DNA from: Brucella pituitosa
GTDB taxonomy: Bacteria; Pseudomonadota; Alphaproteobacteria; Rhizobiales; Rhizobiaceae
Direction: 5' to 3'
Assembly (NCBI RefSeq): GCF_003049685.1
Contig: NZ_PYSY02000001.1
Span: forward strand, 1-64,000
DNA: 64,000 bases
The notes beneath the pieces were generated by a model. The model saw only the letters and a list, made by a program, of their open reading frames with translations. It ran no database searches and was not told the DNA's origin. Made by a program: the position numbers and the translations under genes. Of the stretch, positions 43,117-52,771 are shown piece by piece (position 1 is the stretch's first letter; the number at the start of each line of letters is the position of its first letter).

Positions 43117-44135
43117 CAGCCTCCACGAACCCGATCAATCATGCGCTGAACATTTTCAATCGGTGCCTGTGGCGTAATTCCATGGCCAAGATTGAAGATC
43201 AGCGGGCCCTGCCCGAGATTTTTCAGGATTGCATCAACCCCTTCGTCCAGAGCCTCGCCACCAGCGACAACGCGCAGCGGATCGAGATTACCCTGAATAG
43301 CGCCTTCCTTCTGCAATTCCTGCGCAAAAGAAACCGGCACAGACCAATCGAGGCCAAGAACATCGACGCCGGTCTTTTCGCGGTAGCCCGCATAGAGCAT
43401 CCCGGCCCCTTTCGGAAAGCCGATGATACGCGCGTCGGGATAAACGGCCCTCACCTTCTGAACGATCCGGGCAACCGGACGAACACAGAAACGTTCAAAG
43501 CAATCTTCATCAAGAACACCGGACCAGGAATCGAAAATCTGCACGGCATCAGCGCCTGCATCGAGCTGTTCGATGAGATATTCGGCTGAAACATCCGCCA
43601 GATCATTCAAAAGCTTCTCAAACGCTTCCGGGAAGCGATAAGCGAACAAACGAGCAGGAGCCTGATCAGGCGTACCATGACCGGCGATCATATAGGTCGC
43701 AACGGTCCAGGGAGCGCCACAGAAGCCCAGCAGCGTTGTTTCGTCGGGGAGTTGCTCGCGGAGCAGCCGAACCGTCTCATAGACCGGCTCCAGCCTTTTG
43801 GCGACACCTTCGGTCTCAAGCCAGAATATCTCATCTGCATCGATTGGCGTCATCAATGGACCCTTGCCTTCTTCAAAGCGAAGGTCTCGTCCAAGGGCGT
43901 GAGGGACAACCAGAATATCTGAAAACAGAATGGCTGCATCAAAGCCATAACGGCGGATTGGCTGAAGCGTCACTTCGACTGCCAGATCGGGTGAATAGCA
44001 GAGGTCGAGGAAGCTTCCGGCTTTTTTGCGCACTTCCCGATATTCTGGAAGGTATCGTCCGGCCTGACGCATCATCCAGATTGGAGGTGGAAAGACTGTC
44101 TCACCGTCTATCACTTTCAGGACCTTGCGCTTCAT
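43116..44135 (-). CDS. hemE: Uroporphyrinogen decarboxylase
   Basis: Converts uroporphyrinogen III to coproporphyrinogen III. 339 aa, complete. N-terminal [18 protein letters not shown] (Arg substrate ligand), [11 protein letters not shown] (Asp), [16 protein letters not shown], and [16 protein letters not shown] with the C-terminal His. Flanks the probable chromosome origin, as in Caulobacter and relatives. Its coupled partner is hemJ. Confidence 0.96.
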   Translation of the reverse strand: MKRKVLKVIDGETVFPPPIWMMRQAGRYLPEYREVRKKAGSFLDLCYSPDLAVEVTLQPIRRYGFDAAILFSDILVVPHALGRDLRFEEGKGPLMTPIDADEIFWLETEGVAKRLEPVYETVRLLREQLPDETTLLGFCGAPWTVATYMIAGHGTPDQAPARLFAYRFPEAFEKLLNDLADVSAEYLIEQLDAGADAVQIFDSWSGVLDEDCFERFCVRPVARIVQKVRAVYPDARIIGFPKGAGMLYAGYREKTGVDVLGLDWSVPVSFAQELQKEGAIQGNLDPLRVVAGGEALDEGVDAILKNLGQGPLIFNLGHGITPQAPIENVQRMIDRVRGG

Positions 44136-44586
44136 TACATTCCACCCTGTCTGATCTGTTTTCTTGGGTCTGTGTGAAAGTTTTCCCGTCCGGCTCTCAT
44201 AAAGAAAGGATGATTCAGGAATCTTTTGATTCTTAGAGTCTGTTGGAATCGGGGATTAAGGTTTGTCCGTCTTTTCCCCACAGTTCCGCTCTGGCCATCT
44301 CAGCCTGTGCGATAATTCACCGATCACCGGGACAAAAGCAATGAAAACTAAAATCTTTCATTGAATATAAGGGGTTACCAATTGACGCAGTTTCGGTCTC
44401 TTTGTGGACAAGCTGGGTATATCACCGTGATTTCCAAATGTTACGAGTCTTGTCCACAATGGCTTTCCAAAGCTTCTCACATGTTGGCTCGCTGTGGATG
44501 ACTTGCCAAGTTTCCCACCGCCTGCCATGGCTTGTGGATGAAGCCTGCGTTTTACGCACACTCGTCAACAGGGACGGGAGAAAACT
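44136..44586. other. Probable replication origin (oriC) of chromosome I
   Basis: A 451-bp gene-free gap between hemE and ppsR, the usual oriC position in alphaproteobacteria. DnaA-box-like 9-mers: TTCCCCACA at 44274, TGTGGACAA at 44403, TTGTCCACA at 44450, TGTGGATGA at 44493 and 44533. An AT-rich stretch (44341-44371) could be the unwinding element. parABS genes lie nearby. Evidence is positional plus motif; GC skew was not computed. Confidence 0.75.
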
Positions 44587-45421
44587 GTGACCAGACCGCT
44601 TTCTTACTTTCATCTTCATCTGATTTCTGATGCGACGGGAGAGACTCTCCTGGCGGCTGGCCGCGCTGCGGCCGCTCAATATGCCAATGCGCGGGCAATC
44701 GAGCATATCTATCCACTTATCCGCACCGAAAAGCAGCTAGGAAAAGTGCTTGAGAATATCGACGCTGAACCTGGCATCGTTCTCTACACAATCGTTGATC
44801 AGAAGCTTGCTGCAATCATCGATGAATCCTGCGCGGAGATGGGGGTGCCGAGCGTTTCGGTGCTGGAGCCGGTTCTCAACACGTTTCAGTCTTATCTGGG
44901 CGCGCCTGCGCATCGCCGCGCCAGCGCCAGCATGTGCTCAATGCCGATTATTTCCGTCGGATCGATGCGCTTAATTTCACCATGGAGCATGACGACGGGC
45001 AATTGCCGCTCGATATAGAAGAAGCGGATGTCATTCTGGTGGGAATTTCCCGTACATCAAAGACACCCACCAGCATTTATATGGCGAACCGCGGTATCAA
45101 GGCGACGAATGTGCCGATTGTTCTGGGCATTCCGGTGCCGGAAGTTCTCTTTACCGCAAAGCGACCTTTGATTGTCGGCCTTGTGGCGACCGCAGAGCGT
45201 ATTTCGCAGATCAGGCAGAACCGCCCGCTTGGCAATGCGCCGTCGCTTGATACCGGACTTTATACAGACCGCGTTTCAATTTCAGAAGAACTGGCTTATG
45301 CCCGCAACCTGTGCAACCGGCATGGCTGGCCGTTGATCGATGTGTCGCGCCGGTCGATCGAGGAAACCGCAGCTGCTATCATGGCCTTGCTGCGCGATGG
45401 CAGAAGGAAGATCAGTCATGA
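44587..45421 (+). CDS. ppsR: Pyruvate, phosphate dikinase regulatory protein PpsR (DUF299; frameshifted)
   Basis: Bifunctional kinase/phosphorylase of the DUF299 family. [21 protein letters not shown] (residues 8-28), a short shift near 44939 ([22 protein letters not shown]), P-loop-like [19 protein letters not shown] (Walker A GxSRTSKTP) and IEETAAAIM. The second frame runs on to 45545 through the maf start, giving about 320 aa; the family is about 279 aa, so I assume one further lost base near 45410 and an ATGA overlap with maf. End coordinate is therefore inferred. Confidence 0.85.
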
Positions 45422-46017
45422 CCACGAAACTTATTCTCGCCTCCAAGAGCCCGTTCCGTTCGGCAATTTTGAAAAATGCCGGCATCGCGTTTTCGACCGA
45501 AAGCGCGGATATCGACGAACGTGCGGTCGAGGCCCCCCTTTATAAAAGCGGTGCGACGCCGCAAGAGGTGGCGCAGGTTCTGGCTGAAGCAAAGGCCTTA
45601 TCTGTCAGTGAGAACCATCCCGATGCCGTGGTGATTGGTTGCGATCAGACGCTTTCGCTGGGCGACCAGATTTTCCACAAGCCTGTGGATATGGACGCGG
45701 CGCGCCGTCAGCTTTTACTGTTTTCGGGCAAGACGCATCAGCTCAACAGCGCTGTGGTGCTGGTCAAAAATGGCGAAACATTGTGGCGGCATGTTTCGGT
45801 CGCCCGCATGACCATGCGCGATCTCGATCCGGGTTTTGTCGGGCGTTATCTTGGTCGCGTTGGCGATATTGCTCTTTCAAGTGTTGGTGCTTATCAGGTC
45901 GAAGGTCCAGGCATCCAGCTTTTCGAGGAAATCGAAGGTGATTATTTCACCATCGTCGGATTGCCCCTGTTGCCGTTGCTCCATGAATTGAGGAAGGAAA
46001 ATTTGATCGATGGCTAA
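45418..46017 (+). CDS. maf: Maf-like nucleotide pyrophosphatase
   Basis: Hydrolyses non-canonical nucleoside triphosphates. 199 aa, complete. [28 protein letters not shown] (Asp), [10 protein letters not shown], and [34 protein letters not shown] with the conserved Lys/Glu region. ATG 45418 is preceded by GGAAG. Overlaps the aroE start by 8 bp. Confidence 0.92.
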   Translation: MTTKLILASKSPFRSAILKNAGIAFSTESADIDERAVEAPLYKSGATPQEVAQVLAEAKALSVSENHPDAVVIGCDQTLSLGDQIFHKPVDMDAARRQLLLFSGKTHQLNSAVVLVKNGETLWRHVSVARMTMRDLDPGFVGRYLGRVGDIALSSVGAYQVEGPGIQLFEEIEGDYFTIVGLPLLPLLHELRKENLIDG

Positions 46018-46858
46018 AAAGGCATTTGTCACAGGCTTCCCGATAAAACATTCGCGCTCGCCACTCATTCACGGTTTCTGGCTCAAGGAACTGGGTCTCG
46101 AAGGCTCCTATGAAGCCATAGAAGTGGCACCTGAAAATTTTGTGGAATTTGCCACCTCGCTTGAGCAAAGCGGTTTTGTCGGCGGCAACGTCACGATCCC
46201 GCATAAGGAAGTGGCTTTTGCGACTGTGGGAAGCCGCGATGAAGCGGCCGAGGCCATTGGCGCGGTCAACACGCTCTGGCTCGAAAATGGCAAGCTTTGC
46301 GGTGGCAATACCGATGCCTATGGCTTTGCTGCCAATATGGATGCGCTGGCACCGGATTGGGACAATGCTGATACGGCTCTGGTTCTGGGCGCAGGCGGCG
46401 CGGGACGTGCCATTGTGCACGCTTTGCAGAAGCGGGGTTTCTCGCGCATCTCCATCGTCAATCGCACATTGAGCCGCGCGGAAGAACTGGCGAGTCATTT
46501 CGGCAAAGGTGTTTCGGCGCATGGATGGGACGCAGCGCAGCGTGTTGTCAAAGAAGCGGGTCTGATCGTCAACACGACTTCACTTGGCATGAGCGGACAT
46601 GGTGAGGCAGAAGAATTTCCGCTTGATTTGAGCGAGGCGCAAAAATCAGCCGTTGCAACCGATATTGTCTATATTCCCTTGAAGACCCCATTTCTGGCCA
46701 AAGCGGAAGCAGCGGGTCTCAAAACCGTTGATGGGCTCGGCATGTTGCTGCATCAGGCGGTTCCCGGTTTTGAACGCTGGTTTGGCAAAAGACCGCAAGT
46801 GACAGAAGCGCTTCGTCGTTATATTTTGGATGATATGAAAAAGGCTGGCGCTTTATGA
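46010..46858 (+). CDS. aroE: Shikimate dehydrogenase
   Basis: NADP-dependent shikimate dehydrogenase. 282 aa, complete. [16 protein letters not shown] (shikimate binding), [10 protein letters not shown] with the catalytic Lys, [15 protein letters not shown] (Asp), and [15 protein letters not shown] (cofactor motif). Same pathway as aroK at the other end of the window. ATGA overlap with coaE. Confidence 0.96.
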   Translation: MAKKAFVTGFPIKHSRSPLIHGFWLKELGLEGSYEAIEVAPENFVEFATSLEQSGFVGGNVTIPHKEVAFATVGSRDEAAEAIGAVNTLWLENGKLCGGNTDAYGFAANMDALAPDWDNADTALVLGAGGAGRAIVHALQKRGFSRISIVNRTLSRAEELASHFGKGVSAHGWDAAQRVVKEAGLIVNTTSLGMSGHGEAEEFPLDLSEAQKSAVATDIVYIPLKTPFLAKAEAAGLKTVDGLGMLLHQAVPGFERWFGKRPQVTEALRRYILDDMKKAGAL

Positions 46859-47456
46859 TCATCCTCGGACTGACCGGCTCGATTGGCATGGGAAAAACCA
46901 CTGCGGCAAACATGTTTGCTGAGTGCGGTGTTCCGGTCTATAGCGCCGATGATGCGGTGCATCAGCTTTATGCGGGCAGAGCCGCGCCTCTGATTGAGGC
47001 CGCCTTCCCCCGGAACCGTTGTGGATGGTACAGTCGACCGGACAAAACTTTCAGCAGCCGTGCTTGGCAAGCCAGAGGCACTCAAAAAGCTTGAATCCAT
47101 CATTCATCCACTGGTGCATGAAGAAGAGAAAGCCTTTCTGGCGAGTGCGCGCGCGAGTGGTGCCGAAATTGCGCTTCTCGATATTCCGCTGTTGTTTGAA
47201 ACAGGCGGTGAGAAGCGCGTGGACAAGGTGGCTGTTGTCTCAGCCCCCGCCGACATTCAGCGTGAACGCGTTCTGTCCCGCCCCCGGCATGAGCGAAGAA
47301 AAGTTTGAAGCCATTCTTGCTCGGCAGATGCCGGACGCAGAAAAACGTGCGCGTGCGGATTTTATCATCGATTCTTCGGGAGACTTTGAAGAAACGAGAT
47401 TGCAGATTGAAGCCATCGTCGCGGAATTGCGTGGAAAGCCTTCCAATCAATCCTGA
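46855..47456 (+). CDS. coaE: Dephospho-CoA kinase (two frameshifts)
   Basis: Last step of coenzyme A synthesis. [19 protein letters not shown] (Walker A), [33 protein letters not shown], and the C-terminal [30 protein letters not shown]. Both breaks are one extra C in CCCCC runs, at about 47009 ([17 protein letters not shown]) and 47285 ([11 protein letters not shown]). About 200 aa after repair. Also part of the CoA pathway with coaA at 61719. Confidence 0.92.
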
Positions 47457-47484
47457 TTGCCAGCCCGACCATGTTATAAAGCAC

Positions 47485-47527
47485 TAGAGCGCCGTGCCGC
47501 CCTGTTGGGCGTACAAAGGTCGCTCCA
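47485..47527. repeat. Short dispersed palindromic element, family A copy 2
   Basis: TAGAGCGCCGTGCCGCCC...GTACAAAGGTCGCTCCA between coaE and dnaQ; same core as 8125 and 54873. Confidence 0.7.
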
Positions 47528-47565
47528 ACACTTTAAAAGTACAGCATCATTTGAAAGGTTTTTCC

Positions 47566-48266
47566 ATGCGTGAGATCGTTTTCGATACGGAAACCACTGG
47601 CCTTGAACGGCTGGAGGATCGCGTCATCGAAATCGGCGGTGTGGAAATGATCAATCGCTTTCCACGGGCCGTACCTTCCACAAATTCATCAATCCACAGG
47701 GTCGCAAGGTTCATCCCGATGCACTTGCGGTTCACGGCATTACTGATGAGCAATTGCTCACTGAACCGAGCTTTGCAGACATTGTCGATGAATTCATGGC
47801 GTTTTTCGATGGCGCAAAGCTCGTTGCTCATAATGCGATGTTCGATCTTGGCTTCATCAATGCGGAATTGGGTCGTTTGGGAAAGCCGGAAATAGCCGTT
47901 GATCGTATTGTCGACACGCTTGCACTGGCGCGCCGCAGAAATCCGATGGGCCCGAATTCGCTTGATGCACTTTGCAAGCGTTATGGCATCGATAATTCGC
48001 ACCGTACTTTGCACGGCGCATTGCTCGATTCTGAAATTCTCGCCGAAGTCTATATTGAACTGATTGGCGGCAAGCAGACCGCACTCGGCTTAAGCTCATC
48101 AGGAAATTCGGATGGCGATGGTCGTTCGGATAACAATAGCGGTATTGTGCTCCGCCAGCGTCCGACGCCATTGGCGTCACGCATCAGTGAAAAGGAACGC
48201 GCCGCGCATGATGCTCTTGTCGCAAAAATGGGCGACAAGGCGATCTGGAAAAAATACGTAAACTGA
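47566..48266 (+). CDS. dnaQ: DNA polymerase III subunit epsilon (one frameshift)
   Basis: Proofreading 3'-5' exonuclease. Exo I motif FDTETTGLERLEDRVIEIGG at residues 5-24, then a lost C near 47664 (NRFPTGRTFHKFINPQGRKVHPDA) shifts the frame; Exo II region LVAHNAMFDLGFINAELG and Exo III HRTLHGALLDSEILAEVYIEL follow. About 234 aa, ends KAIWKKYVN. ATG 47566 gives MREIVFDTE, a usual start. Confidence 0.93.
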
Positions 48267-48271
48267 TCTCT

Positions 48272-48374
48272 AGAGCATTTCCCATTTTTCTTGAATCATT
48301 GGAAATGCCCTATCTCTTTGTTTTTTCGCATTATCCGACGCAAAACCGCTTCGCACTTTTGCTGGAAATGCTCT
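48272..48374. repeat. 103-bp palindromic element, family C
   Basis: AGAGCATTTCC opens and GGAAATGCTCT closes the element, with an internal TTGGAAATGCC copy. A 37-bp relative is at 61627. The 103-bp length matches what I recall of the Brucella Bru-RS1 repeat; sequence identity was not checked. Confidence 0.7.
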
Positions 48375-48380
48375 AATAAA

Positions 48381-48404
48381 AAAACCCCGCAAAAGCGGGG
48401 TTTT
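48381..48404. terminator. Bidirectional terminator between dnaQ and secB
   Basis: AAAACCCCGC/GCGGGGTTTT with an AAAA loop; symmetric A and T tracts serve both convergent genes. Confidence 0.9.
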
Positions 48405-48423
48405 CTTTTGATGTGTGCAGAGA

Positions 48424-48918
48424 TTAGCTCTTTACAGCGTTTCTGGCTTCTTCTTCGGCCATACGGCTCTGGAACATCTGCGCAAAGTCGATCGGGTCGA
48501 TCATCAGTGGTGGGTAGCCACCATTGCGTGTTGCATCGGCAACGATCTGACGAGCAAACGGGAACAGCAGACGTGGGCATTCGATGAACAGCAGCGGAAG
48601 CATATGCTCCTGCGCGATGCCCTGAATGCGGAATACGCCGCCATAAGTCAGTTCTGTGTTGAACAGAACGTCCTTACCGTCGACAGCCTTGGCTTCAAGC
48701 GTCAGAACAACGTCGAAATCTGTTTCGGACAGAGGATTGGCGTTTACGTTCACATTGATGTTGATCGAAGGAGCCTTTTCGCGTGGGCGCAGCGACAGAG
48801 GCGCGCCTGGGCTTTCAAAGGAAAGATCCTTGATGTACTGGGCCAGAATGTTGAGGGACGGCTGGGCGGTTGCGCCATTGCCGTTCTTTACTTCGCCCGC
48901 AGCGGCCTTATCGCTCAT
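48424..48918 (-). CDS. secB: Protein-export chaperone SecB
   Basis: Tetrameric cytosolic chaperone delivering preproteins to SecA. 164 aa, complete. [14 protein letters not shown] (residues 28-41), [27 protein letters not shown], and [41 protein letters not shown] are unmistakable. Confidence 0.97.
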   Translation of the reverse strand: MSDKAAAGEVKNGNGATAQPSLNILAQYIKDLSFESPGAPLSLRPREKAPSININVNVNANPLSETDFDVVLTLEAKAVDGKDVLFNTELTYGGVFRIQGIAQEHMLPLLFIECPRLLFPFARQIVADATRNGGYPPLMIDPIDFAQMFQSRMAEEEARNAVKS

Positions 48919-49033
48919 TATCGGTATGCCTTCTCTTTAATGATTTATCTTGTTGCCCAAAAAGCAGTGATGCTTGGCTAGCATGTGTGCGTAGATGAGG
49001 CAAGAAACCGTTTTTAGGTTAGTATTTGCGTGA

Positions 49034-49555
49034 TTAGTGATCTTTGCGGTCCGGATTCCACGGTGAGTTTTCGTCCGGCTTTGCTGTATAATCTTCCGGG
49101 TCCAGATCGATCACATTGTTTTCTTTAGGCCCATATGGGTTTTCTTCAGGCTCATACGGACGATAGGCTCCCGAATAGCGTGTCGATGCAGTCGCCACCA
49201 CCAGTCGGTTGCGCACAAACCGGTTCCAGACGAGATCACGAATAAATGGAACGAAAAGCAGAAGTCCGATGGCGCTTGTGACAAAACCGGGAACAATGAG
49301 CATGATGGCGGCGACGACGATCATTGCTCCATGCATCATTTCGCGGTCCGGCACACGTCCTGCAGCACTTTCGGTGCGGATACGCTGCAACAGCCCGAAG
49401 CCCTGTACGCGCAGCAGGAAAAAGCCGAGCATGGCGCTGAGGATAATGAGACCAAGCGTTGCAAACACACCGATTTCGCTGCCGACGATCACAAAACCTG
49501 CAATCTCGATGAATGGCATTGCCAGTATGGCAAGGGGTGCAAGGGAAGAGGACAC
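49034..49555 (-). CDS. fxsA: FxsA family membrane protein
   Basis: A 173-residue inner membrane protein. Hydrophobic start LAPLAILAMPFIEIAGFVIVGSEIG, GLIILSAMLGFFLLRVQGFGLLQRI and LMIVPGFVTSAIGLLLFVPFIRD-like IMLIVPGFVTSAIGLLLFVP give four segments matching FxsA, which in E. coli suppresses phage F exclusion of T7. The C-terminus is acidic and Pro-rich. Complete. Divergent from the Tim44-like gene, as is usual in Rhizobiales. Confidence 0.88.
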   Translation of the reverse strand: MSSSLAPLAILAMPFIEIAGFVIVGSEIGVFATLGLIILSAMLGFFLLRVQGFGLLQRIRTESAAGRVPDREMMHGAMIVVAAIMLIVPGFVTSAIGLLLFVPFIRDLVWNRFVRNRLVVATASTRYSGAYRPYEPEENPYGPKENNVIDLDPEDYTAKPDENSPWNPDRKDH

Positions 49556-49803
49556 GTCTGTTACGACCTTATGTTGATTTGCGTTTGTAATGAAGCAAAC
49601 TTCATTCGCTTGTTCTATTCATGACATACATGCAAAAATGCTTCGCATTCTTACAAAATTGAAACTCTCTATCATACAATATCAGATAGGTATGCGTGAT
49701 CGGGATTTGAATGATCAGTGAAGCCGATCTATATGTATATGTAACGAAATTGACGACGTGAGACGGATTTGTAATCCCGAAACGTCCATTGGTGGCAGGC
49801 GGT

Positions 49804-50497
49804 ATGGAATTTTTTGATTTTGGCACGATATTCTTCTTCATCGCAGCGGTGGTAATCTTTCTTCAGCTGAGGAATGTTCTTGGCCGCCGTACGGGAAATG
49901 AAAAACCGCCATTTGATCCCTATACTTCTGCACGTAATACCGATGCACAGACTGCCAGCGGCGAAACAGACAATGTCGTTTCCTGCCGCAGCGACCCGGC
50001 GAAAAGATTTCACCGCAATCGACAAGGTCGCGCCCGCCGGCACACCGGTCAATGATGGGCTCCGTGCCATTCAGGCAGCCGACCCTGCTTTTGATCCCGT
50101 AAGTTTCGTTGATGGCGTGAAGATTGCTTATGAAATGATCGTCATGTCCTTTGCTGATGGCGACCGCAAGGTTCTGAAAAACCTGCTGTCCAAGGACGTC
50201 TATGAAGGCTTCGTTTCGGCAATCGATGAACGCGAAGCACGCGGTGAAAGCACGCGTTCGACCTTTGTCGGCATTGATAAGGCGGAAATCGCCAATGCCG
50301 AAATGAAGGGCTCGGAAGCACATGTTACACTCAATATTGTGAGCCAGATGATTTCTTCCACACTCGACAAGGACGGTAATCTGGTCGAAGGCGATCAGGA
50401 GAACGTTGTCGAGATCCGCGATCTCTGGACCTTTGCGCGCGATACGCGCTCGCGCGATCCGAACTGGAAGCTTGTCGCGACCGAAGCGGAAGACTAA
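49804..50497 (+). CDS. Tim44-like (TimA) domain protein (two frameshifts)
   Basis: About 232 aa with an N-terminal membrane anchor (FDFGTIFFFIAAVVIFLQL) and a C-terminal Tim44 domain (KIAYEMIVMSFADGDRKVLKNLLSKDVYEGF). The middle reads VVSLPQRPGEKDFTAIDKVAPAG after restoring a C near 49984 and an A near 50007. A bacterial relative of the mitochondrial import motor subunit. ATG 49804. Placed between fxsA and mltA, a conserved alphaproteobacterial order. Confidence 0.87.
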
Positions 50498-50565
50498 AGA
50501 GATCTTTTATAACAGGGCCGCGAAATTGGCGGCCCTTTCAATATCGCATTGTTACGGGTCCGGCT

Positions 50566-51654
50566 GTGAACCAATTGGCGAAATTTTTTCACCCGCTGGG
50601 CTATTCCGATTGCCCGGGCTGGGATCAGGACGATCAGGCGCTGGCCTTTTCGGCCTTTCGTCGTTCAGCCGATTATGCGGAACATAATCGCTATAACAGC
50701 GGCAGTCTCGGTATCACCTTTGAGATGCTGCAACCGGCTTTCGCTGCCGCCCGCTCTCTCGACAATCCCGATACGGCTCAGGCGCGGGCTTTTTTCGAAG
50801 AGCATTTTATCCCATGCCGCATCAATGCTGAAGGTTTTGTGACGGCTTTTTATGAGCCGGAGATTGAGGCGTCACGAACGCCGGATTCGCATTTCACCGT
50901 GCCTTTTCTGAAGAAGCCCGATGATCTTGTGAAGATCACCGATGAAAACCGTCCTGCGGGCATGGATGTTTCTTATGCTTTTGCGCGCAAAACAGCGGAC
51001 GGTATCGAAGAATATGATGATCGCCGGTTAATTGAGCAGGGCAGCCTGAACGGGCGCGGGCTGGAGCTTGCTTATGTCGCTGATCGGGTCGATGCGTTTT
51101 TCGCCCATGTGCAGGGGGCTGCGCGGTTAAAGCTCACCGACGGCAGTTTTATGCGCATCACTTATGCCGCCAAAACCGGCCACCCTTTTACAGGCATTGG
51201 GCGTGTTCTGGTGGTGGAAGGCGAGATTTCAGCTGATGAAATCTCTATGCAAACGATCCGCCAATGGTTGAGAGATCACCCGGAAAAGGCCGATGACCTC
51301 ATCTGGCAGAACCGTTCCTATATTTTCTTCCGCGAAGCACCGGTTGATGATCCGAATGTCGGGCAGATCGCAGCCGCCAAGGTTCCGCTGACGGGTGGTC
51401 GTTCCATCGCTGTGGACAGGCTGCTGCATACATTCGGGACGCCATTTTATGTCGATGCACCTAGCGTTACAGCGTTCGATAATGCCCCATTTTCGCGTCT
51501 CATGATTGCGCAGGATACCGGTACGGCGATTGTCGGCCCTGCCCGCGGTGATCTCTTTGCAGGATCGGGTGATGCAGCCGGTGAGATCGCTGGCGGGATC
51601 AAGAGTAAAGCCGATTTTTATGCGCTCGTCCCGCGCGCTCTGGTCGGGAACTGA
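50566..51654 (+). CDS. mltA: Membrane-bound lytic murein transglycosylase A
   Basis: Cleaves peptidoglycan glycan strands with anhydro-muropeptide formation. 362 aa starting at GTG 50566. Blocks FVTAFYEPEIEASRTPD, YDDRRLIEQGSLNGRGLELAYVADRVDAFFAHVQGAARLKL, and QDTGTAIVGPARGDLFAGSGDAAGE with the catalytic Asp region. No obvious signal peptide, so the real start may lie elsewhere or export is by another route. Complete. Confidence 0.92.
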   Translation: MNQLAKFFHPLGYSDCPGWDQDDQALAFSAFRRSADYAEHNRYNSGSLGITFEMLQPAFAAARSLDNPDTAQARAFFEEHFIPCRINAEGFVTAFYEPEIEASRTPDSHFTVPFLKKPDDLVKITDENRPAGMDVSYAFARKTADGIEEYDDRRLIEQGSLNGRGLELAYVADRVDAFFAHVQGAARLKLTDGSFMRITYAAKTGHPFTGIGRVLVVEGEISADEISMQTIRQWLRDHPEKADDLIWQNRSYIFFREAPVDDPNVGQIAAAKVPLTGGRSIAVDRLLHTFGTPFYVDAPSVTAFDNAPFSRLMIAQDTGTAIVGPARGDLFAGSGDAAGEIAGGIKSKADFYALVPRALVGN

Positions 51655-51657
51655 TCC

Positions 51658-52254
51658 ATGACCGATAAGAGCCAAAAATCTGCGAAAGACTATCTTCGGC
51701 CAGAAGACCGTATTCTCTGGGAAACGGTGGCCAAAACGGCCAAGCCGCTGGCTGGCAAAAAGCCCTCTGTAGAGGAAGAGTTTCCGGATTTCAAAGCGGT
51801 GATGGCGCAGGAGGCTGATAAAAAACCTTCGCAAAAAGCGCCCGCGCCTTCCAGCGAGCCAGCGACGCCAAAAAAGAAGCTTACTTCTCTCAAGGAAATG
51901 CCGATCCATAGCTTTGATCGGCCAACGCACCGCAAGATTTCCAAGGGACGCGTGGATATCGAAGCGCGTATCGATCTGCATGGGCTTACGCAGAACGATG
52001 CCTATGAGCTGCTTTATGGCTTTTTGCTGAGCGCACATGCACGTGGGCTCAAGCATGTGATGGTGATTACCGGCAAAGGCCGCTCATTTGGCAGCGAAGG
52101 CGTGCTGAAACAGGCGGTGCCGCACTGGTTCTCGACGCCCTTGTTCCGGCTTCTGGTGAGCGCTTTTGAAGATGCGGCCCATCATCATGGCGGTCATGGC
52201 GCGCTTTACGTGCGCCTGCGCAAGCAAACGCAGAATGGAGGTCTGATCCGATGA
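51658..52254 (+). CDS. Smr/MutS2 domain protein
   Basis: A 198-residue protein. A low-complexity Lys/Pro/Ala-rich N-terminus (residues about 20-85) precedes a Smr endonuclease-type domain: IDLHGLTQNDAYELLYGFL, HVMVITGKGRSFGSEGVLKQAVPHWF and HHGGHGALYVRLR (the HGxGxG-like motif). Three bp after mltA and overlapping the XRE gene by ATGA. Possible nuclease; substrate unknown. Confidence 0.87.
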   Translation: MTDKSQKSAKDYLRPEDRILWETVAKTAKPLAGKKPSVEEEFPDFKAVMAQEADKKPSQKAPAPSSEPATPKKKLTSLKEMPIHSFDRPTHRKISKGRVDIEARIDLHGLTQNDAYELLYGFLLSAHARGLKHVMVITGKGRSFGSEGVLKQAVPHWFSTPLFRLLVSAFEDAAHHHGGHGALYVRLRKQTQNGGLIR

Positions 52255-52640
52255 CCCCCTTTGGCAAACGCCTGCGTGAATTGCGTGAAGAGCGCAATGT
52301 GACGCAAAAGGAGATGGCTGCAGCCTTACGCGTTTCGCCTGCCTATCTTTCGGCGCTTGAGCATGGGCGACGCGGCCAGCCAACCTGGGATCTGCTGCAA
52401 CGCATCATCACTTATTTCAATATTATCTGGGACGAGGCCGAGGAGCTGCAAAATCTGGCGGCGGTTTCGCATCCCCGCGTGGTGATCGACACGTCCGGTC
52501 TTTCTCCACAGGCGACAGAACTGGCCAATCTGCTTGCCCGCAACATCCGCATCATTGATCGCGAGACGATCAAGCATCTGACGGAAGAAATTGAGGCGGC
52601 ACGCAAGCGCCGCCGGGGCTTTAAGCCCCTGCAACGTTAA
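52251..52640 (+). CDS. XRE family helix-turn-helix regulator
   Basis: A 129-residue regulator. The Cro/CI-type HTH FGKRLRELREERNVTQKEMAAALRVSPAYLSALEHGRRG covers residues 3-41; the C-terminal part is helical and charged (LARNIRIIDRETIKHLTEEIEAARKRRRG). Translationally coupled to smr by ATGA overlap. Conserved with mltA and smr in Brucellaceae. Targets unknown. Confidence 0.9.
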   Translation: MTPFGKRLRELREERNVTQKEMAAALRVSPAYLSALEHGRRGQPTWDLLQRIITYFNIIWDEAEELQNLAAVSHPRVVIDTSGLSPQATELANLLARNIRIIDRETIKHLTEEIEAARKRRRGFKPLQR

Positions 52641-52771
52641 GAGCAACATTAAGAGAAATTATACCCGCACACTTTATACCCCACTGCCAGCGAAAGTTGC
52701 TGGGGAATGGGGGTTCTCTTGATGATTGTGGTGAAGGCTGTTGCTCGTTTATCGCGGGGCTCACGGCTCCA

